Notes under the pieces: generated by a model
Told to the model about the DNA's origin: nothing
Database searches by the model: none
Seen by the model: only the letters and a program-made list of their open reading frames with translations
Assembly: GCF_004214795.1 (NCBI RefSeq)
Contig: NZ_CP035928.1
Coordinates: 1,736,001-1,800,000, forward strand
DNA length: 64,000 nt
Direction: 5' to 3'
Source of the DNA: Malaciobacter pacificus
GTDB taxonomy: Bacteria > Campylobacterota > Campylobacteria > Campylobacterales > Arcobacteraceae
Part shown: positions 1 to 9,532 of the stretch, in pieces
How the letters are laid out: each line of letters begins with the position of its first letter
How positions within the stretch are numbered: position 1 is the first letter of the stretch
Translations under genes and position numbers: made by a program

Positions 1-901
1 ACAGTGCAGTTTTAACTAGTAGTGAGTTTGATAAAGCTTTTGCAGCAATTTGAGCATCTTCATCACTTAAAGCATTAATAACTTCAAACGCAGCTACTTT
101 TTTTGCACCCTCACCATCAGCTACCATTAACATTGCCATATCATGCATAACTAATCTTAATGCTTCAAAGAATGCATCTTTATCATACGCATTTGATTTT
201 CCATTTGCAAGTAACATAACTGTGTCATTTGTTGAAGTATCACCATCAACTGAAATAGCGTTAAATGTTGAATCACTATTAACTTCTAAAGCCTCTTTCA
301 TATCTTGAGAAGAAACTTTTGCATCAGTACAAATAAAACAAAGCATCGTTGCTAAGTTTGGATTAATCATCCCTGCACCTTTAGCAACAGCACCTATTTT
401 AAAAGAGCTTCCGTCTTCAAGCTTTACTTCATACATACATGTTTTAGGATACGCATCAGTTGTCATAATAGCTTTTGACAGTTCTTCTCCATTTTTTGCA
501 TTTAAATCAAAGCTTTTTGCACCATTTATTAATTTTTCCAATGGTAGTGGATTTCCAATAACTCCAGTACTACTCATAATAGGGTTTATTAAATCAAAGT
601 CTAAAGATGAAAAAAGAGTATCAATATCTTGAATACCTTTTTTACCTGTTAATGCATTTGCATTTTTTGAATTAATAAGTACAAAATTTGTTTGAAAATT
701 TTTTTCATAGTTTTGAAAATGTTTTAAAGGTGCTGCTTGAAATCTGTTTTCTGTGAAGATAGCTTGAACATTACAGGCTTCTTTTGTGTAAATAAACCCT
801 AAATCATTATTTCCATTTGGTTTTAAACCTGCATGAATTCCATCACAATAAAATCCATCAATTTGGTCAATAAAACCTTTAATAGGTAAAATAGTAAACA
901 T
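1..901 (-). CDS. argJ: ArgJ, bifunctional ornithine acetyltransferase / N-acetylglutamate synthase (3' end outside window)
   Basis: About 300 residues are present; the gene runs off the left edge, so the C-terminus is missing. ArgJ moves the acetyl group from N-acetylornithine to glutamate in the cyclic arginine pathway and in some species also makes N-acetylglutamate from acetyl-CoA. The family cleaves itself inside a conserved KGAGMINPNLATML stretch, between Ala and Thr, and that stretch is present (about residues 175-190), so the protein should mature into alpha and beta chains. A further family motif, SVDGDTSTNDT, is also intact. The ATG at 901 has an AGAGGA ribosome-binding site inside the end of the upstream channel gene, whose stop lies one base away, which suggests translational coupling. 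Confidence 0.93.
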   Translation of the reverse strand, partial: MFTILPIKGFIDQIDGFYCDGIHAGLKPNGNNDLGFIYTKEACNVQAIFTENRFQAAPLKHFQNYEKNFQTNFVLINSKNANALTGKKGIQDIDTLFSSLDFDLINPIMSSTGVIGNPLPLEKLINGAKSFDLNAKNGEELSKAIMTTDAYPKTCMYEVKLEDGSSFKIGAVAKGAGMINPNLATMLCFICTDAKVSSQDMKEALEVNSDSTFNAISVDGDTSTNDTVMLLANGKSNAYDKDAFFEALRLVMHDMAMLMVADGEGAKKVAAFEVINALSDEDAQIAAKALSNSLLVKTAL

Positions 902-902
902 A

Positions 903-2030
903 TTATAATTCCTCTGGTTGTTTAGTTAAATTTATCATTCTTTTTGCTCTTGAAATACCCTTTTGAGAACCAACTAAAAGTAATTTACAATTAGCATTTA
1001 TTTGAGTTGTACCTTTTGGCATTTGAACAAATTTTCCTTTATGTTCAGTTATTCCAATAATTGATACTTTTAATCTATCCCTTAAGTGTAAATCTTTTAT
1101 TTCTCTATTTACAACCCAAGACTCTTCATTTACATAAATCTCTTCCATATCAATTGGTGTATCTTTTTTATACAAAAACTCATCTAGAACATTTTCCATA
1201 TCTGGTCTAATCGCCATTGCACTAACTCTTTTTGCCATAAGAGATGGTGTTGCAACTACTTTATCAGCACCAAGTTTCATAAGTCTAATTTTTTCATTTT
1301 GCGTTTCTGCATTTGAAATGATTAAAAATGGGTTTCTTCCAAGCTCTTTTTCATAAAGTCTAACTGATGCAATTAATGTAATATTATCTGAAATGTCTTT
1401 TGATAGTGTTATTGCACCCCTTGCTGAACTTAAATGTGATTTTAAGAAAGCTACCTCTTTATATGGTTCTTCTTTGACAAAATAAGGATAATTGTTCTCT
1501 TTTGCTATTTCTTCTATATCTTCACTTGGGTCAACAACCACAAATGGAATATGATTAGCCCTAAATTGTTTAGCTAATTGAGCTGTATATTCATTATGAT
1601 AACAAATAACAAAATGTCTTCTTAATCTAGCAATTCTATATAACATTCTTCTTTCCTTAAGTAATTCCAATAAAGAACCATTAGCAATAACATCAATTAC
1701 AATACCCACAGAAAATGTAAGTACAGCAAATCCCATAAGCATCAGTGTTACAGTAAATACAATACCTTGGTTACTAAAATTGGCTTCATTTAAAGCACCA
1801 AATCCAGTAGTTGTAAATGTATAAGCTGATTGAAAAATTGCATGCATAATTGAATAATCTTCAATATATACATAACCTAATGTTCCAATTAACATTATTG
1901 CTTGTATTAAAATTAAGGGTAATCTAAAGGGTTTTAATTGAGAATATATTTCAGTATTTAAATCGTATTCTGGTTTGACTGTTCTAATTTCCCAGCCAAG
2001 AGCTTTTTTAAGTTTTGTGAAGAAGCTCAC
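903..2030 (-). CDS. Two-TM potassium channel with cytoplasmic TrkA-N/TrkA-C (RCK) domains, KchA-like
   Basis: This 375-residue protein has the layout of a 2-TM potassium channel: TM1 about 37-56, a pore helix and filter TTTGFG at 73-78, TM2 about 90-115, a TrkA-N-like domain from about 139 and a TrkA-C-like domain at the C-terminus. It should form a tetrameric K+ channel in the inner membrane. The Rossmann loop, normally G-x-G-x-x-G, reads ICYHNEYT here, so nucleotide binding by the RCK domain is doubtful. The filter has Thr where most channels have Val (TVGYG/TVGFG); as I recall, the Helicobacter pylori KchA channel is similar. The gene lies 25 nt after rpmB and abuts argJ. Confidence 0.87.
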   Translation of the reverse strand: MSFFTKLKKALGWEIRTVKPEYDLNTEIYSQLKPFRLPLILIQAIMLIGTLGYVYIEDYSIMHAIFQSAYTFTTTGFGALNEANFSNQGIVFTVTLMLMGFAVLTFSVGIVIDVIANGSLLELLKERRMLYRIARLRRHFVICYHNEYTAQLAKQFRANHIPFVVVDPSEDIEEIAKENNYPYFVKEEPYKEVAFLKSHLSSARGAITLSKDISDNITLIASVRLYEKELGRNPFLIISNAETQNEKIRLMKLGADKVVATPSLMAKRVSAMAIRPDMENVLDEFLYKKDTPIDMEEIYVNEESWVVNREIKDLHLRDRLKVSIIGITEHKGKFVQMPKGTTQINANCKLLLVGSQKGISRAKRMINLTKQPEEL

Positions 2031-2055
2031 GAAAGCACTCTTCTAGCGCTTTCTA

Positions 2056-2244
2056 TTATGAGTCTTTTTTAAGAGTTCTTAACTCTTTAGCAGAAATTTT
2101 AATTCTTTGAGTTGTTCCATCTTCTAAAGTAACTTTAACTGTTCTTAAGTTTGGTAAAAATCTCTTTTTTGTTCTGTTTTTTGCGTGACTTACGTTGTTA
2201 CCAACCATAGGTCCTTTTCCTGATATTGCACATCTTCTTGACAT
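2056..2244 (-). CDS. rpmB: 50S ribosomal protein L28
   Basis: This 62-residue basic protein begins [20 protein letters not shown], the classic bacterial L28 start, and continues with the [13 protein letters not shown] segment. The length is normal for Campylobacterota. It belongs to the large ribosomal subunit. A candidate promoter lies about 35 nt upstream, so rpmB probably has its own transcription start after the polysaccharide locus and leads into the channel and argJ genes. Confidence 0.97.
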   Translation of the reverse strand: MSRRCAISGKGPMVGNNVSHAKNRTKKRFLPNLRTVKVTLEDGTTQRIKISAKELRTLKKDS

Positions 2245-2276
2245 TGTCTTTCCTTAATAGTGAAAAATATTCGCGT

Positions 2277-2282
2277 ATTGTA
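2277..2282 (-). promoter_or_regulatory. Putative -10 box for rpmB
   Basis: Read on the minus strand this is TACAAT, within GATACAAT, about 33 nt before the rpmB ATG and in T/A-rich DNA. Campylobacterota sigma-70 promoters are defined mostly by the -10 box. It lies between the last glycosyltransferase gene and rpmB. No experimental start is visible. Confidence 0.4.
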
Positions 2283-2304
2283 TCTTTTTAATCTTAAGTT
2301 AAAT

Positions 2305-3171
2305 TTAAATATTAGCGATTATCTCATTTAATCTTTTTAAATTGTTCTCTAAACTGTATTCTAATGCTTTTTTTCTATTCTCTTTTTTTATTAATTTTAA
2401 ATCATCTTTATTTGATAATAAAGCATCAACTTTAAAAGCCATTGACCTATCATCTGGTTCATCCATAGTTGCAAAAATATCTACTAATTCATTAGAATCA
2501 TTAAGTGATGTTACAAATACAGCACATTTACAAAACATTGCTTTTAGTACATTTGTTGCAAAATTTGGTATATGAGATGGTAATATAAAAATGTCACTTG
2601 CTAAAAAAAGTTTATCAATATCTGCATAATCTTCTAGTAAAGTTATATGTTCAAAAAGATTTATCTTTGACATTTTAAATTTTAATGTAGTAATTTCCCT
2701 TTTATCTCCAGCAATTAACACATGAAAATTATCATTTCCTAAACTTGCAACTATTTGGATAAACTCTTTTATACCTGCTTTTTCAAAGTTTTTTGAAGTA
2801 AATAATATAAGTCTTTTTTTAGAATCAATATTTAATTCTTCACAAAGATTCTTTTTAATAGTTTTAGGTTTGTCATATAACAAATCAATACTTGGATAAA
2901 CTACATGAACTTTTGACGCATCAATATTTGTTTGAAGTATTACTTTGTGTTTTAAGTTTTGAGAATTTACTATAGTTGCTTTTGCATTTTTAATATTTTC
3001 AATTGAATCTTTATCAATATTTCCACTGTGAAAATATATATCTGCAAAATTTTTATTTGAAGTAAAAAGTTTAGAAAAAAGTGATTTTTTTTCTAATTCT
3101 TTTATATTTTCTTGATTTAATAAACTACTAATTAAATTTGTTTTTGTTTTGAATGAGATAGTGAAAGACAA
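2305..3171 (-). CDS. Glycosyltransferase, GT4-like (short)
   Basis: This 288-residue protein has the C-terminal half of a GT-B glycosyltransferase: KRLILFTSKNFEKAGI (the usual start of the donor-binding domain), then LLEDYADIDKLFLASDIFILPS and NVLKAMFCKCAVFVTS, matching the conserved GT4 pattern around the E-x7-E region. The acceptor-binding half is much shorter than in typical GT4 enzymes of 350-380 residues. It is the last gene of the polysaccharide locus and starts 11 nt after the gene before it. The sugar it transfers cannot be told from sequence. Confidence 0.7.
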   Translation of the reverse strand: MSFTISFKTKTNLISSLLNQENIKELEKKSLFSKLFTSNKNFADIYFHSGNIDKDSIENIKNAKATIVNSQNLKHKVILQTNIDASKVHVVYPSIDLLYDKPKTIKKNLCEELNIDSKKRLILFTSKNFEKAGIKEFIQIVASLGNDNFHVLIAGDKREITTLKFKMSKINLFEHITLLEDYADIDKLFLASDIFILPSHIPNFATNVLKAMFCKCAVFVTSLNDSNELVDIFATMDEPDDRSMAFKVDALLSNKDDLKLIKKENRKKALEYSLENNLKRLNEIIANI

Positions 3172-3182
3172 ATTAGATACCT

Positions 3183-4094
3183 TTAATTCTTTATTTGACT
3201 ATTATAAGCATGGTGAGTTTTTCTCCAACTATCATCAAATCTATTATGTGTGAATAAACCATCACAAATACCCACTTTAAAGTTTTGATTTCTCCACCAC
3301 TTTGAGTTTAAAGGTTTTTCTAAATCTTGAAATCCATTTGCTGTTCGTTTTGTTGGATTAGCATATGCATAATTTAATAGTTCACCATAAAAAGTTTTTT
3401 TTAGAAGTACACTTTGATTTGTCCAATTCATAATTTCTGAACTTACCGAATATATTTCTTCTCCAATTTTTTCTACATATTTTGGAAAAACCTTTTGAGG
3501 TTCTTTTTCAAAGTATAAACCATAACCTGCAATTCTTAAAGCTTTTGATGGTCTAAATAAATTATTAAAGAACCTAACTAAAGAAGATACACCTTTTAAA
3601 TCTAAATCACTTTTTATATATTTTTCATGTAATTTAGTAATATTAAAACAAGTTAAATATTTTTCTAAACTAAACCCTTCTCCAAATTGCCATCGATGTC
3701 TTAATCTCATTACATCAATTTTATTTTCTTCTAGTAACTTAATTGAATTTTCTAAAGTCATTTCAGTGATTCTTCTGCTTTCAATAATTGGATTATCATT
3801 TTCAAGAACTAATATATAATCTGTATTTAAATTCTCATGAATTAATCTATGTCCTTCTTGAATTCCCAAGTTTTTTTCTGTTCCTACATAATCATATCCA
3901 TATTTCTCTGCTAATTTTTTATCATCCTCTGATATCTCTTGAAATATGATTTTAACATCATCAAATAAATCTTTAAAGCCAATTTTTTCATAACTTTGTA
4001 AACTTTTTTCTAATGTTTTATGCGATTTCCAACTTAAAATTCCAACACCTAAAGAAACACCTAATTTATTTGATAATTTATCATTACTTTTCAT
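3183..4094 (-). CDS. Glycosyltransferase-like protein (GT2/GT-A type)
   Basis: 303 residues. The N-terminal part (GVSLGVGILSWKSHKTLEKS) and the YILVLENDNPIIE segment look like a GT-A fold with the acidic metal-binding loop altered to ENDNP. The rest has no motif I recognise. It begins one base after the gene before it and ends 11 nt before the GT4-like gene, so it is probably cotranscribed in the polysaccharide locus. The donor and acceptor are unknown. Confidence 0.6.
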   Translation of the reverse strand: MKSNDKLSNKLGVSLGVGILSWKSHKTLEKSLQSYEKIGFKDLFDDVKIIFQEISEDDKKLAEKYGYDYVGTEKNLGIQEGHRLIHENLNTDYILVLENDNPIIESRRITEMTLENSIKLLEENKIDVMRLRHRWQFGEGFSLEKYLTCFNITKLHEKYIKSDLDLKGVSSLVRFFNNLFRPSKALRIAGYGLYFEKEPQKVFPKYVEKIGEEIYSVSSEIMNWTNQSVLLKKTFYGELLNYAYANPTKRTANGFQDLEKPLNSKWWRNQNFKVGICDGLFTHNRFDDSWRKTHHAYNSQIKN

Positions 4095-4095
4095 A

Positions 4096-4881
4096 TTAAT
4101 ACCAGTAATCTTTTATCCAAGGAGTTGGTTTACACACTTTATATAATTTTTTCCAATTTTGACCTTCTTTAATATACCAAAAACCTTTTATTGCATCTTC
4201 TGGCTTAGGGTATCCATGAAAATTTATAACTTTTAGGTTTGGCATATTTTTAGGTATACTAGGTGTAATAAAGTGCCTTAATGGTCCGAATTTAGCCATA
4301 CAATGGAATCTAAATGAACAGAACCAATCCTCTGGCCAAAAATTCAATTTACCATATTTTTCTATTACCTTACTTGATAAATACTCTTGTGAAGCATTAT
4401 AAAATTTATCTACTACTTCTTTAGGATTTTTTTCATAATATTCTTTTATATAACCTAAAGTTCCAACTTCCCATGAATAACATGTTGCTTGACCAACAGT
4501 TTCACCTTTTGTATTCCAATCATTTATAATATAAAACTTATCTTCTTTTGGATAAGAGAATAAATCATCTAAACTAGAAACAATTACAACGTCTAAATCA
4601 AAGAAAAATACCCTTTCTCCATTTAAGTTTCCTAAGTTATCATCACATAAACCTGCTTCTTTTTCATAGGCATACTTACGTCTATATCCTTCAATAGTAT
4701 CTAATATAGGTAAAGGCTTTACGATTATGTCTTCATTTAAGCCTTCTGTGTCTTCTGTAAAACAATAAAAGTCTATATTATAAGAACTATTTCTCTTTAC
4801 CATATTATGTAATTTATTTACATCATCAGCACTATAAACTGTTCCCCACTTAATACAAATTACATTTTTACTTTTATTCAT
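4096..4881 (-). CDS. Glycosyltransferase with DLD motif (GT8-like or related)
   Basis: 261 residues. The FFFDLDVVIVSSLDDLF segment (about residues 92-108) carries the D-x-D metal/nucleotide-sugar motif of GT-A enzymes such as GT8, and it is followed by a conserved-looking WPEDWFCSF and a C-terminal INFHGYPKP with a metal-binding type His. There is no signal peptide or membrane segment, so it is probably a cytoplasmic enzyme acting on a lipid-linked glycan at the inner membrane. The exact family and sugar are uncertain. Confidence 0.6.
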   Translation of the reverse strand: MNKSKNVICIKWGTVYSADDVNKLHNMVKRNSSYNIDFYCFTEDTEGLNEDIIVKPLPILDTIEGYRRKYAYEKEAGLCDDNLGNLNGERVFFFDLDVVIVSSLDDLFSYPKEDKFYIINDWNTKGETVGQATCYSWEVGTLGYIKEYYEKNPKEVVDKFYNASQEYLSSKVIEKYGKLNFWPEDWFCSFRFHCMAKFGPLRHFITPSIPKNMPNLKVINFHGYPKPEDAIKGFWYIKEGQNWKKLYKVCKPTPWIKDYWY

Positions 4882-4911
4882 TTTTTACCTTTTGAAAATT
4901 AAATTAAAATT

Positions 4912-5766
4912 TTATCTAAATTTTACTTTTAGATATTTATAGAAATATTTAACAAAATACATTAATTGAAAACTTCTAATTGCTCGTTGAAAAGCTTTTT
5001 TGTATATTTTTGATATAGCTTTTTTTCTCTTTTTTTCATCATCAATATTTTTATTATAAATTTTTACAATTTCTTCGTAATAAAAACTAAGTAAATTTTT
5101 ACTTCCACTTAAATTATTTTCATGCCATCTATAAAAGGTATGTATCTTATTTAAATATCCTACTTCATATTTTTTTGTTAATCTAAGCCAGAAATCTGTA
5201 TCTTCAAACTTTAAACTTGGGTCATAGTAACCTATTTTACCATACACTTCCGTTCTATAAAGATGAGATGTAGTATTAATTCCACCTTTACCCTCATATA
5301 TTGAATCAAATAAGAAACCTGTATTTTTTTTAGTTGAATAATCTAAAATATCTTTTTTATTATCATCATTATCGACTACTTGAGAATTAGAATGCACTAA
5401 TGCATAGTGAGGATGAGATTCTAAAAAAAATACTTGTTCTTCAATTTTATTTAAAAACCAATAATCATCAGACCCCACAAAAGATATATACTTACCATTT
5501 GCTTGTTGTGCAATCTCATTTAAAGTATTGCACATACCTTTATTTGGTCTTGTGTAAATTTTATAGTTTTTATTAAAATCTTGTGATTCTAAATAATCTT
5601 TTGCTACTTGAAAAGAGTCATCCTGAGAACCATCATCAATTACAATTAATTCAATATTTTTATATGTTTGCTTCACAATTGATTCTAAACATTTAACTAT
5701 GTAATTTTCGTGATTATATAATGCAACACCAACTGTTACTAGGTTATTTTGTTTTTTAGTTTCCAT
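4912..5766 (-). CDS. Family 2 glycosyltransferase
   Basis: 284 residues with a textbook GT2 N-terminal domain: VTVGVALYNHENYIVKCL, then VIDDGSQDDS (nucleotide-binding Asp pair), then SFVGSDDYW (the D-x-D equivalent), and FEDTDFWLRL with the likely catalytic acidic residues. The C-terminal 60 residues are basic and probably associate with the membrane. Its start overlaps the end of the preceding GT2 gene by 11 nt. The two neighbouring GT2 genes look like paralogues sharing the YYDPxxxxED region. Confidence 0.85.
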   Translation of the reverse strand: METKKQNNLVTVGVALYNHENYIVKCLESIVKQTYKNIELIVIDDGSQDDSFQVAKDYLESQDFNKNYKIYTRPNKGMCNTLNEIAQQANGKYISFVGSDDYWFLNKIEEQVFFLESHPHYALVHSNSQVVDNDDNKKDILDYSTKKNTGFLFDSIYEGKGGINTTSHLYRTEVYGKIGYYDPSLKFEDTDFWLRLTKKYEVGYLNKIHTFYRWHENNLSGSKNLLSFYYEEIVKIYNKNIDDEKKRKKAISKIYKKAFQRAIRSFQLMYFVKYFYKYLKVKFR

Positions 5767-6580
5767 TTTTTAATCTTTTAACTTTTCTTTTTAGTTTTCT
5801 AGCTTTATTCCATAATCTAAGTCTGTCTTTTAAAGAAAATTTATTTCCATGTTTTTCAATGGTCTTAATACATGATTCTGAAAACTTAATTGCTGCATCT
5901 TTATTTTTAATAGTGTTATTTTCATGTAGTCTGTAAGCTGCAACTTTTTCATCAAAAAACAATATTGCATTTTTAGAAATAGTTCTTACTGCATAATCCC
6001 AATCTTCAAGATAAATTTCAGGATCATAATAACCAATTTTATCATAAATTCTTTTATTTACCATATATACAGGACCAACAACAGACCAATTGTAAAGAAT
6101 TTCTTTTTTTAAAGTTTTATCTGAAAAGTAATTTTCTTTTTTTCCACTATGTAATTGAAAATTTGCACTATCAAAAATTTTATTATCATCATCATCAACT
6201 ACTATTGCATCTGCAATCAACATTAATTTAGAAGGATTATTTTCTAATATTTTTACTCTTTCAGAAATTGTATTATTTATCAAATAATCATCACTTGAAA
6301 ATTGAATTATGTATTTACCTTTACTTAAAGAAATCAATTCATTTAACGTTATCCTAACACCTTTATTTTCCCTATATTTATATATAACATTAATTTCTTT
6401 TTTATTTTTTTCTATCCATTTTAAAACAATTTCATGTGAATTATCATTTGATCCATCATTAATTATTAAAACTTCTTTTTGTTTATATTTATCTTTTTTT
6501 ATCGATTCTAAAGTATTTTCAATAAATTTTTCATGATTATAAAGAGGAATAAGAATACTAACTAATGGTAATTCACTCAT
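5756..6580 (-). CDS. Family 2 glycosyltransferase
   Basis: 274 residues. GT2 motifs are clear: [36 protein letters not shown] and [10 protein letters not shown]. The C-terminus is strongly basic ([17 protein letters not shown]), suggesting contact with the inner membrane. It overlaps the aminotransferase gene before it by 8 nt and the next GT2 gene by 11 nt, consistent with one coupled operon. The sugar specificity is unknown; rhamnose or the 3-amino-sugar made by the neighbouring genes are reasonable guesses. Confidence 0.85.
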   Translation of the reverse strand: MSELPLVSILIPLYNHEKFIENTLESIKKDKYKQKEVLIINDGSNDNSHEIVLKWIEKNKKEINVIYKYRENKGVRITLNELISLSKGKYIIQFSSDDYLINNTISERVKILENNPSKLMLIADAIVVDDDDNKIFDSANFQLHSGKKENYFSDKTLKKEILYNWSVVGPVYMVNKRIYDKIGYYDPEIYLEDWDYAVRTISKNAILFFDEKVAAYRLHENNTIKNKDAAIKFSESCIKTIEKHGNKFSLKDRLRLWNKARKLKRKVKRLKNGN

Positions 6581-7673
6581 AATTATTTATTACCTCCACT
6601 AATTTTTCAGTTTGTTCTAAGTTTTGAACTCCACTTATTGGCAAACTTAAAACTTCTTTGTGTATTTGCTCAGAAACTAAATATTTATCATTACACCATT
6701 CTTTATATGCATCTTGTTTATGTGGTGCTATTGGATAATGAATTAAAGTTTGAATATTATTATCTAATAAATATTTTTGTAATTCATCTCTTTTATCAGT
6801 TCTTATCACAAATAAATGCCATACATGATTATCATCTTTCCTAACATTTGGAAGAATTAATTTATCATTTTTTATATTATTAAGATAATAATTTGCTATT
6901 TCTCTTCTTTTCTCTATTTCATTATCTAAATATCTAAGCTTTACATTAAGCATTGCTGATTGTATTTCATCTAATCTACTATTTACACCTTTATAAAGAT
7001 TTTCATATTTTTTATGACTTCCATAATTACCAAGTGCTCTAATAATATCTGATAATTCTTCATCATTAGTAGTTACTGCTCCACCATCACCTAATGCTCC
7101 TAGATTTTTTCCAGGATAAAAACTAAATCCACTAGCATCTCCTAAGTTACCAGCTCTCTTATCTTTATAATACGCACCATGAGCCTGTGCAGAATCTTCT
7201 ATAACTTTTAAATTATATTTTTTAGCTATTTCATTTATTTTATCCATATCGCAAGTTTGACCATAAAGATGAACTGGCATAATAGCTTTTGTTTTTGAAG
7301 TGATTTTTTCCTCAATTTTATTTGAGTCAATTAAATAAGTATTTAAATCTGGTTCTACTAAAACTGGTACTAAATCATTTTGAGAAATTGCCAGAATTGA
7401 AGCTATATAAGTATTTGAAGGAACTATTACTTCATCACCATTGTTTATAAATCCTAATTCTTTATATGCTCGTAAAATTAAAATTAATGCATCTAGTCCA
7501 TTTGCAACGCCAACTGCATATTTTGTTCCACAATATTGAGCAAACTCTTTTTCAAATTCATTACATTCATTCCCTTGAACATACCAACCACTATCAATTA
7601 CTTTTGTACATGCTTCAATTAGTTCATTACGGTACTGAGCATTCAAACTTTTTAAATCCAAGAATGGAATCAT
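6573..7673 (-). CDS. DegT/DnrJ/EryC1 PLP-dependent sugar aminotransferase (FdtB/QdtB-like)
   Basis: 366 residues, full length for the family. PLP ligands are visible: Asp160 in [11 protein letters not shown] and the Schiff-base Lys189 in [17 protein letters not shown]. In this setting, with RmlA, RmlB and an FdtA-like 3,4-ketoisomerase in the same cluster, the likely reaction is transamination of a dTDP-3-keto-6-deoxyhexose to the dTDP-3-amino sugar. The exact stereoisomer (Fuc3N or Qui3N) depends on the isomerase and cannot be read from sequence. It overlaps the GNAT-like gene before it at a single base. Confidence 0.85.
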   Translation of the reverse strand: MIPFLDLKSLNAQYRNELIEACTKVIDSGWYVQGNECNEFEKEFAQYCGTKYAVGVANGLDALILILRAYKELGFINNGDEVIVPSNTYIASILAISQNDLVPVLVEPDLNTYLIDSNKIEEKITSKTKAIMPVHLYGQTCDMDKINEIAKKYNLKVIEDSAQAHGAYYKDKRAGNLGDASGFSFYPGKNLGALGDGGAVTTNDEELSDIIRALGNYGSHKKYENLYKGVNSRLDEIQSAMLNVKLRYLDNEIEKRREIANYYLNNIKNDKLILPNVRKDDNHVWHLFVIRTDKRDELQKYLLDNNIQTLIHYPIAPHKQDAYKEWCNDKYLVSEQIHKEVLSLPISGVQNLEQTEKLVEVINNYE

Positions 7674-8611
7674 TACTTTATCTCCAATTCATAAAAATCA
7701 TGTACTACAGCTCTCGCCCCAAAGCCTTCTTTTTGAGCAATTAGCCCTGTATTTAGATATCTACCTACATCTTCATTCGATATTCCAAAATCAAAGTATT
7801 TTTTATTTTTACAAATATCTTTTATTAAATAATCAATCAATAAATCCAAAGCACCTAATTCTCTTCCTTCTTCACTATTAGCTAAATATTGAGTGTGTAC
7901 AATATTTTGATTTTCATAAATTAAAGCTCCAGAAACGATTCTTTCATCTTTTTTAGCTAAAAAAAGTTTAATATTTTTAGAAAATAAATTAGCTAATTTT
8001 TCTATCTCTTCTAGTGAATGTACTGGTTTTGCTTCATGATTTACTTCTAAAACACCAGTTAGGAGCTTCCAAAAAGCTTCATAATCGTTTGATTCAAAAG
8101 TTTCTATAGATTCTTTTTTTGCTTTGTTTATAGTCCACTTTCTACCTTTTGAATACCTAACTTGTTCAGTTAAATCTATAGTTGAAGTAACATCTCTTCG
8201 TATTAATTTTGCATCATTTCTAAATAAAGCGTATCTATCTTCTTCAGATGGTTTTATATGGTAAATATATGGAATACACTTATAAACAATTTTTTCTATA
8301 TTTTGTTCTTTTAAAAATAGTTTTAATGATTCAAAAATCTCTAACATAGTTTCTGTTTTCATTTTATCATCAACTAAAAAACCACCAAAGGTTAATCCTT
8401 GATGGGAATGCATAATATTTTCTTTTATATTTGCTGGCAATAATGCTATTAATTTATCTGTTTCATCAAATACCATAAGTGAAAAATCATCAAATCTATC
8501 ACTATGATACTCCATATAATCTCTTTGAAAAAAGAAATGACTATTTTTAGAATTTCTTATAAATTCATTCCAAATATTTTTATGTTCTAGTGTGTATTTA
8601 ACTATTCTCAT
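7673..8611 (-). CDS. GNAT/FemAB-like acyltransferase
   Basis: 312 residues. The C-terminal half has the pattern of FemAB-type (double GNAT) proteins: [20 protein letters not shown], then [14 protein letters not shown] and [19 protein letters not shown]. The N-terminal half ([19 protein letters not shown]) resembles the first GNAT module. No catalytic residue can be named. Lying between the aminotransferase and a glycosidase-like gene, it may attach an acyl or aminoacyl group to the amino sugar or a glycan. This is inference; the hexapeptide enzyme next door is an alternative acyl donor. Confidence 0.65.
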   Translation of the reverse strand: MRIVKYTLEHKNIWNEFIRNSKNSHFFFQRDYMEYHSDRFDDFSLMVFDETDKLIALLPANIKENIMHSHQGLTFGGFLVDDKMKTETMLEIFESLKLFLKEQNIEKIVYKCIPYIYHIKPSEEDRYALFRNDAKLIRRDVTSTIDLTEQVRYSKGRKWTINKAKKESIETFESNDYEAFWKLLTGVLEVNHEAKPVHSLEEIEKLANLFSKNIKLFLAKKDERIVSGALIYENQNIVHTQYLANSEEGRELGALDLLIDYLIKDICKNKKYFDFGISNEDVGRYLNTGLIAQKEGFGARAVVHDFYELEIK

Positions 8612-9532
8612 TTATTCCTCAATTAACTCTGCATAACCGAAACCATCTTGTCCCATATTATTCCCATTATAAAACATATAAGTTTTATTTTTAGTATGTA
8701 CTATTGATGGATAACTTAGATGAATAGAATCCCATCCCTCTTTAGATAATTCAATCCCTAAATCTTTATCATCTCTTTTCCAATTTACACCATCAGATGA
8801 GATAGCTTGTCCTGCAATATATCTTCCGTCAGTTGTTCCATAAGTAAAATTCATAATATATGAGTTATTATTTTTATATGTTCTTGGTCTGCCTATTCTA
8901 TATTCTAAATTATTTTTATCATTTTCTATACATTTAATTCCACTTTCTTTGAAATTAATTCCATCATTTGATTCTATATAATTTATATCATATTGAGGAA
9001 AATCAACTCCATTTATATTTTCCCACCCATTACCTGTTGCATACCAAAATTTAAACTTGTTATCTTCGTAAATAACAGAATGAATTGCTCTAATATATAA
9101 AGCTTCATTTTCTCTATCCATAATTGGAGTATTTTTATATCTTTTAAATGTTTCTCCATTATCACTACTGATTGCTAAACCCGTGTAAGCTAAAAATTTA
9201 GATTTATTAACTAATTGAAATCCAACATAATACATATATATTTTATCCTCAACTCGAATTAAATCTCCTAATATTACACCATTATCATCAAACATTCCAT
9301 CTTTACCAATATCTAAAACAGGCTTATTAGAAACCTTTAAAATATTTGAAGGTTTTTTAGCATCTAAATCAACATATCCAATTCTTCCAACACCTTTAGT
9401 ATCTCTAAAACTTGCATAAACTCGTATAGTATTTTCATTTAATAAAAATGCTGTAGGAGTCAATGCCGAATTATGTTTCCAACTATTATCTTTAGGTGGA
9501 GTATAAACTAACCCTTTTTTTTGCCACTTCAT
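8612..9532 (-). CDS. Five-bladed beta-propeller protein, glycosyl hydrolase family 43/32-like
   Basis: 306 residues with repeated propeller-blade sequences: RVYASFRDTKGVGRIGYVDL, KIYMYYVGFQ, AISSDNGETFKRYKNTPIM, KFKFWYATGNGW, AISSDGVNWKRDDKDLG and TYMFYNGNNMGQDGFGYAEL. Such blades occur in GH43/GH32-type hydrolases and related proteins. There is no signal peptide, so it is probably cytoplasmic, which argues against a role in polymer breakdown. Similar proteins turn up inside O-antigen and capsule loci with no known role. It overlaps the gene before it at a single base. Confidence 0.65.
   Translation of the reverse strand: MKWQKKGLVYTPPKDNSWKHNSALTPTAFLLNENTIRVYASFRDTKGVGRIGYVDLDAKKPSNILKVSNKPVLDIGKDGMFDDNGVILGDLIRVEDKIYMYYVGFQLVNKSKFLAYTGLAISSDNGETFKRYKNTPIMDRENEALYIRAIHSVIYEDNKFKFWYATGNGWENINGVDFPQYDINYIESNDGINFKESGIKCIENDKNNLEYRIGRPRTYKNNNSYIMNFTYGTTDGRYIAGQAISSDGVNWKRDDKDLGIELSKEGWDSIHLSYPSIVHTKNKTYMFYNGNNMGQDGFGYAELIEE

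Noticed and set aside
7466..7744. 92-codon plus-strand frame opposite the aminotransferase gene
   Set aside because: Lies wholly inside two recognised genes on the other strand; the His/Leu-rich product has no family-like features.
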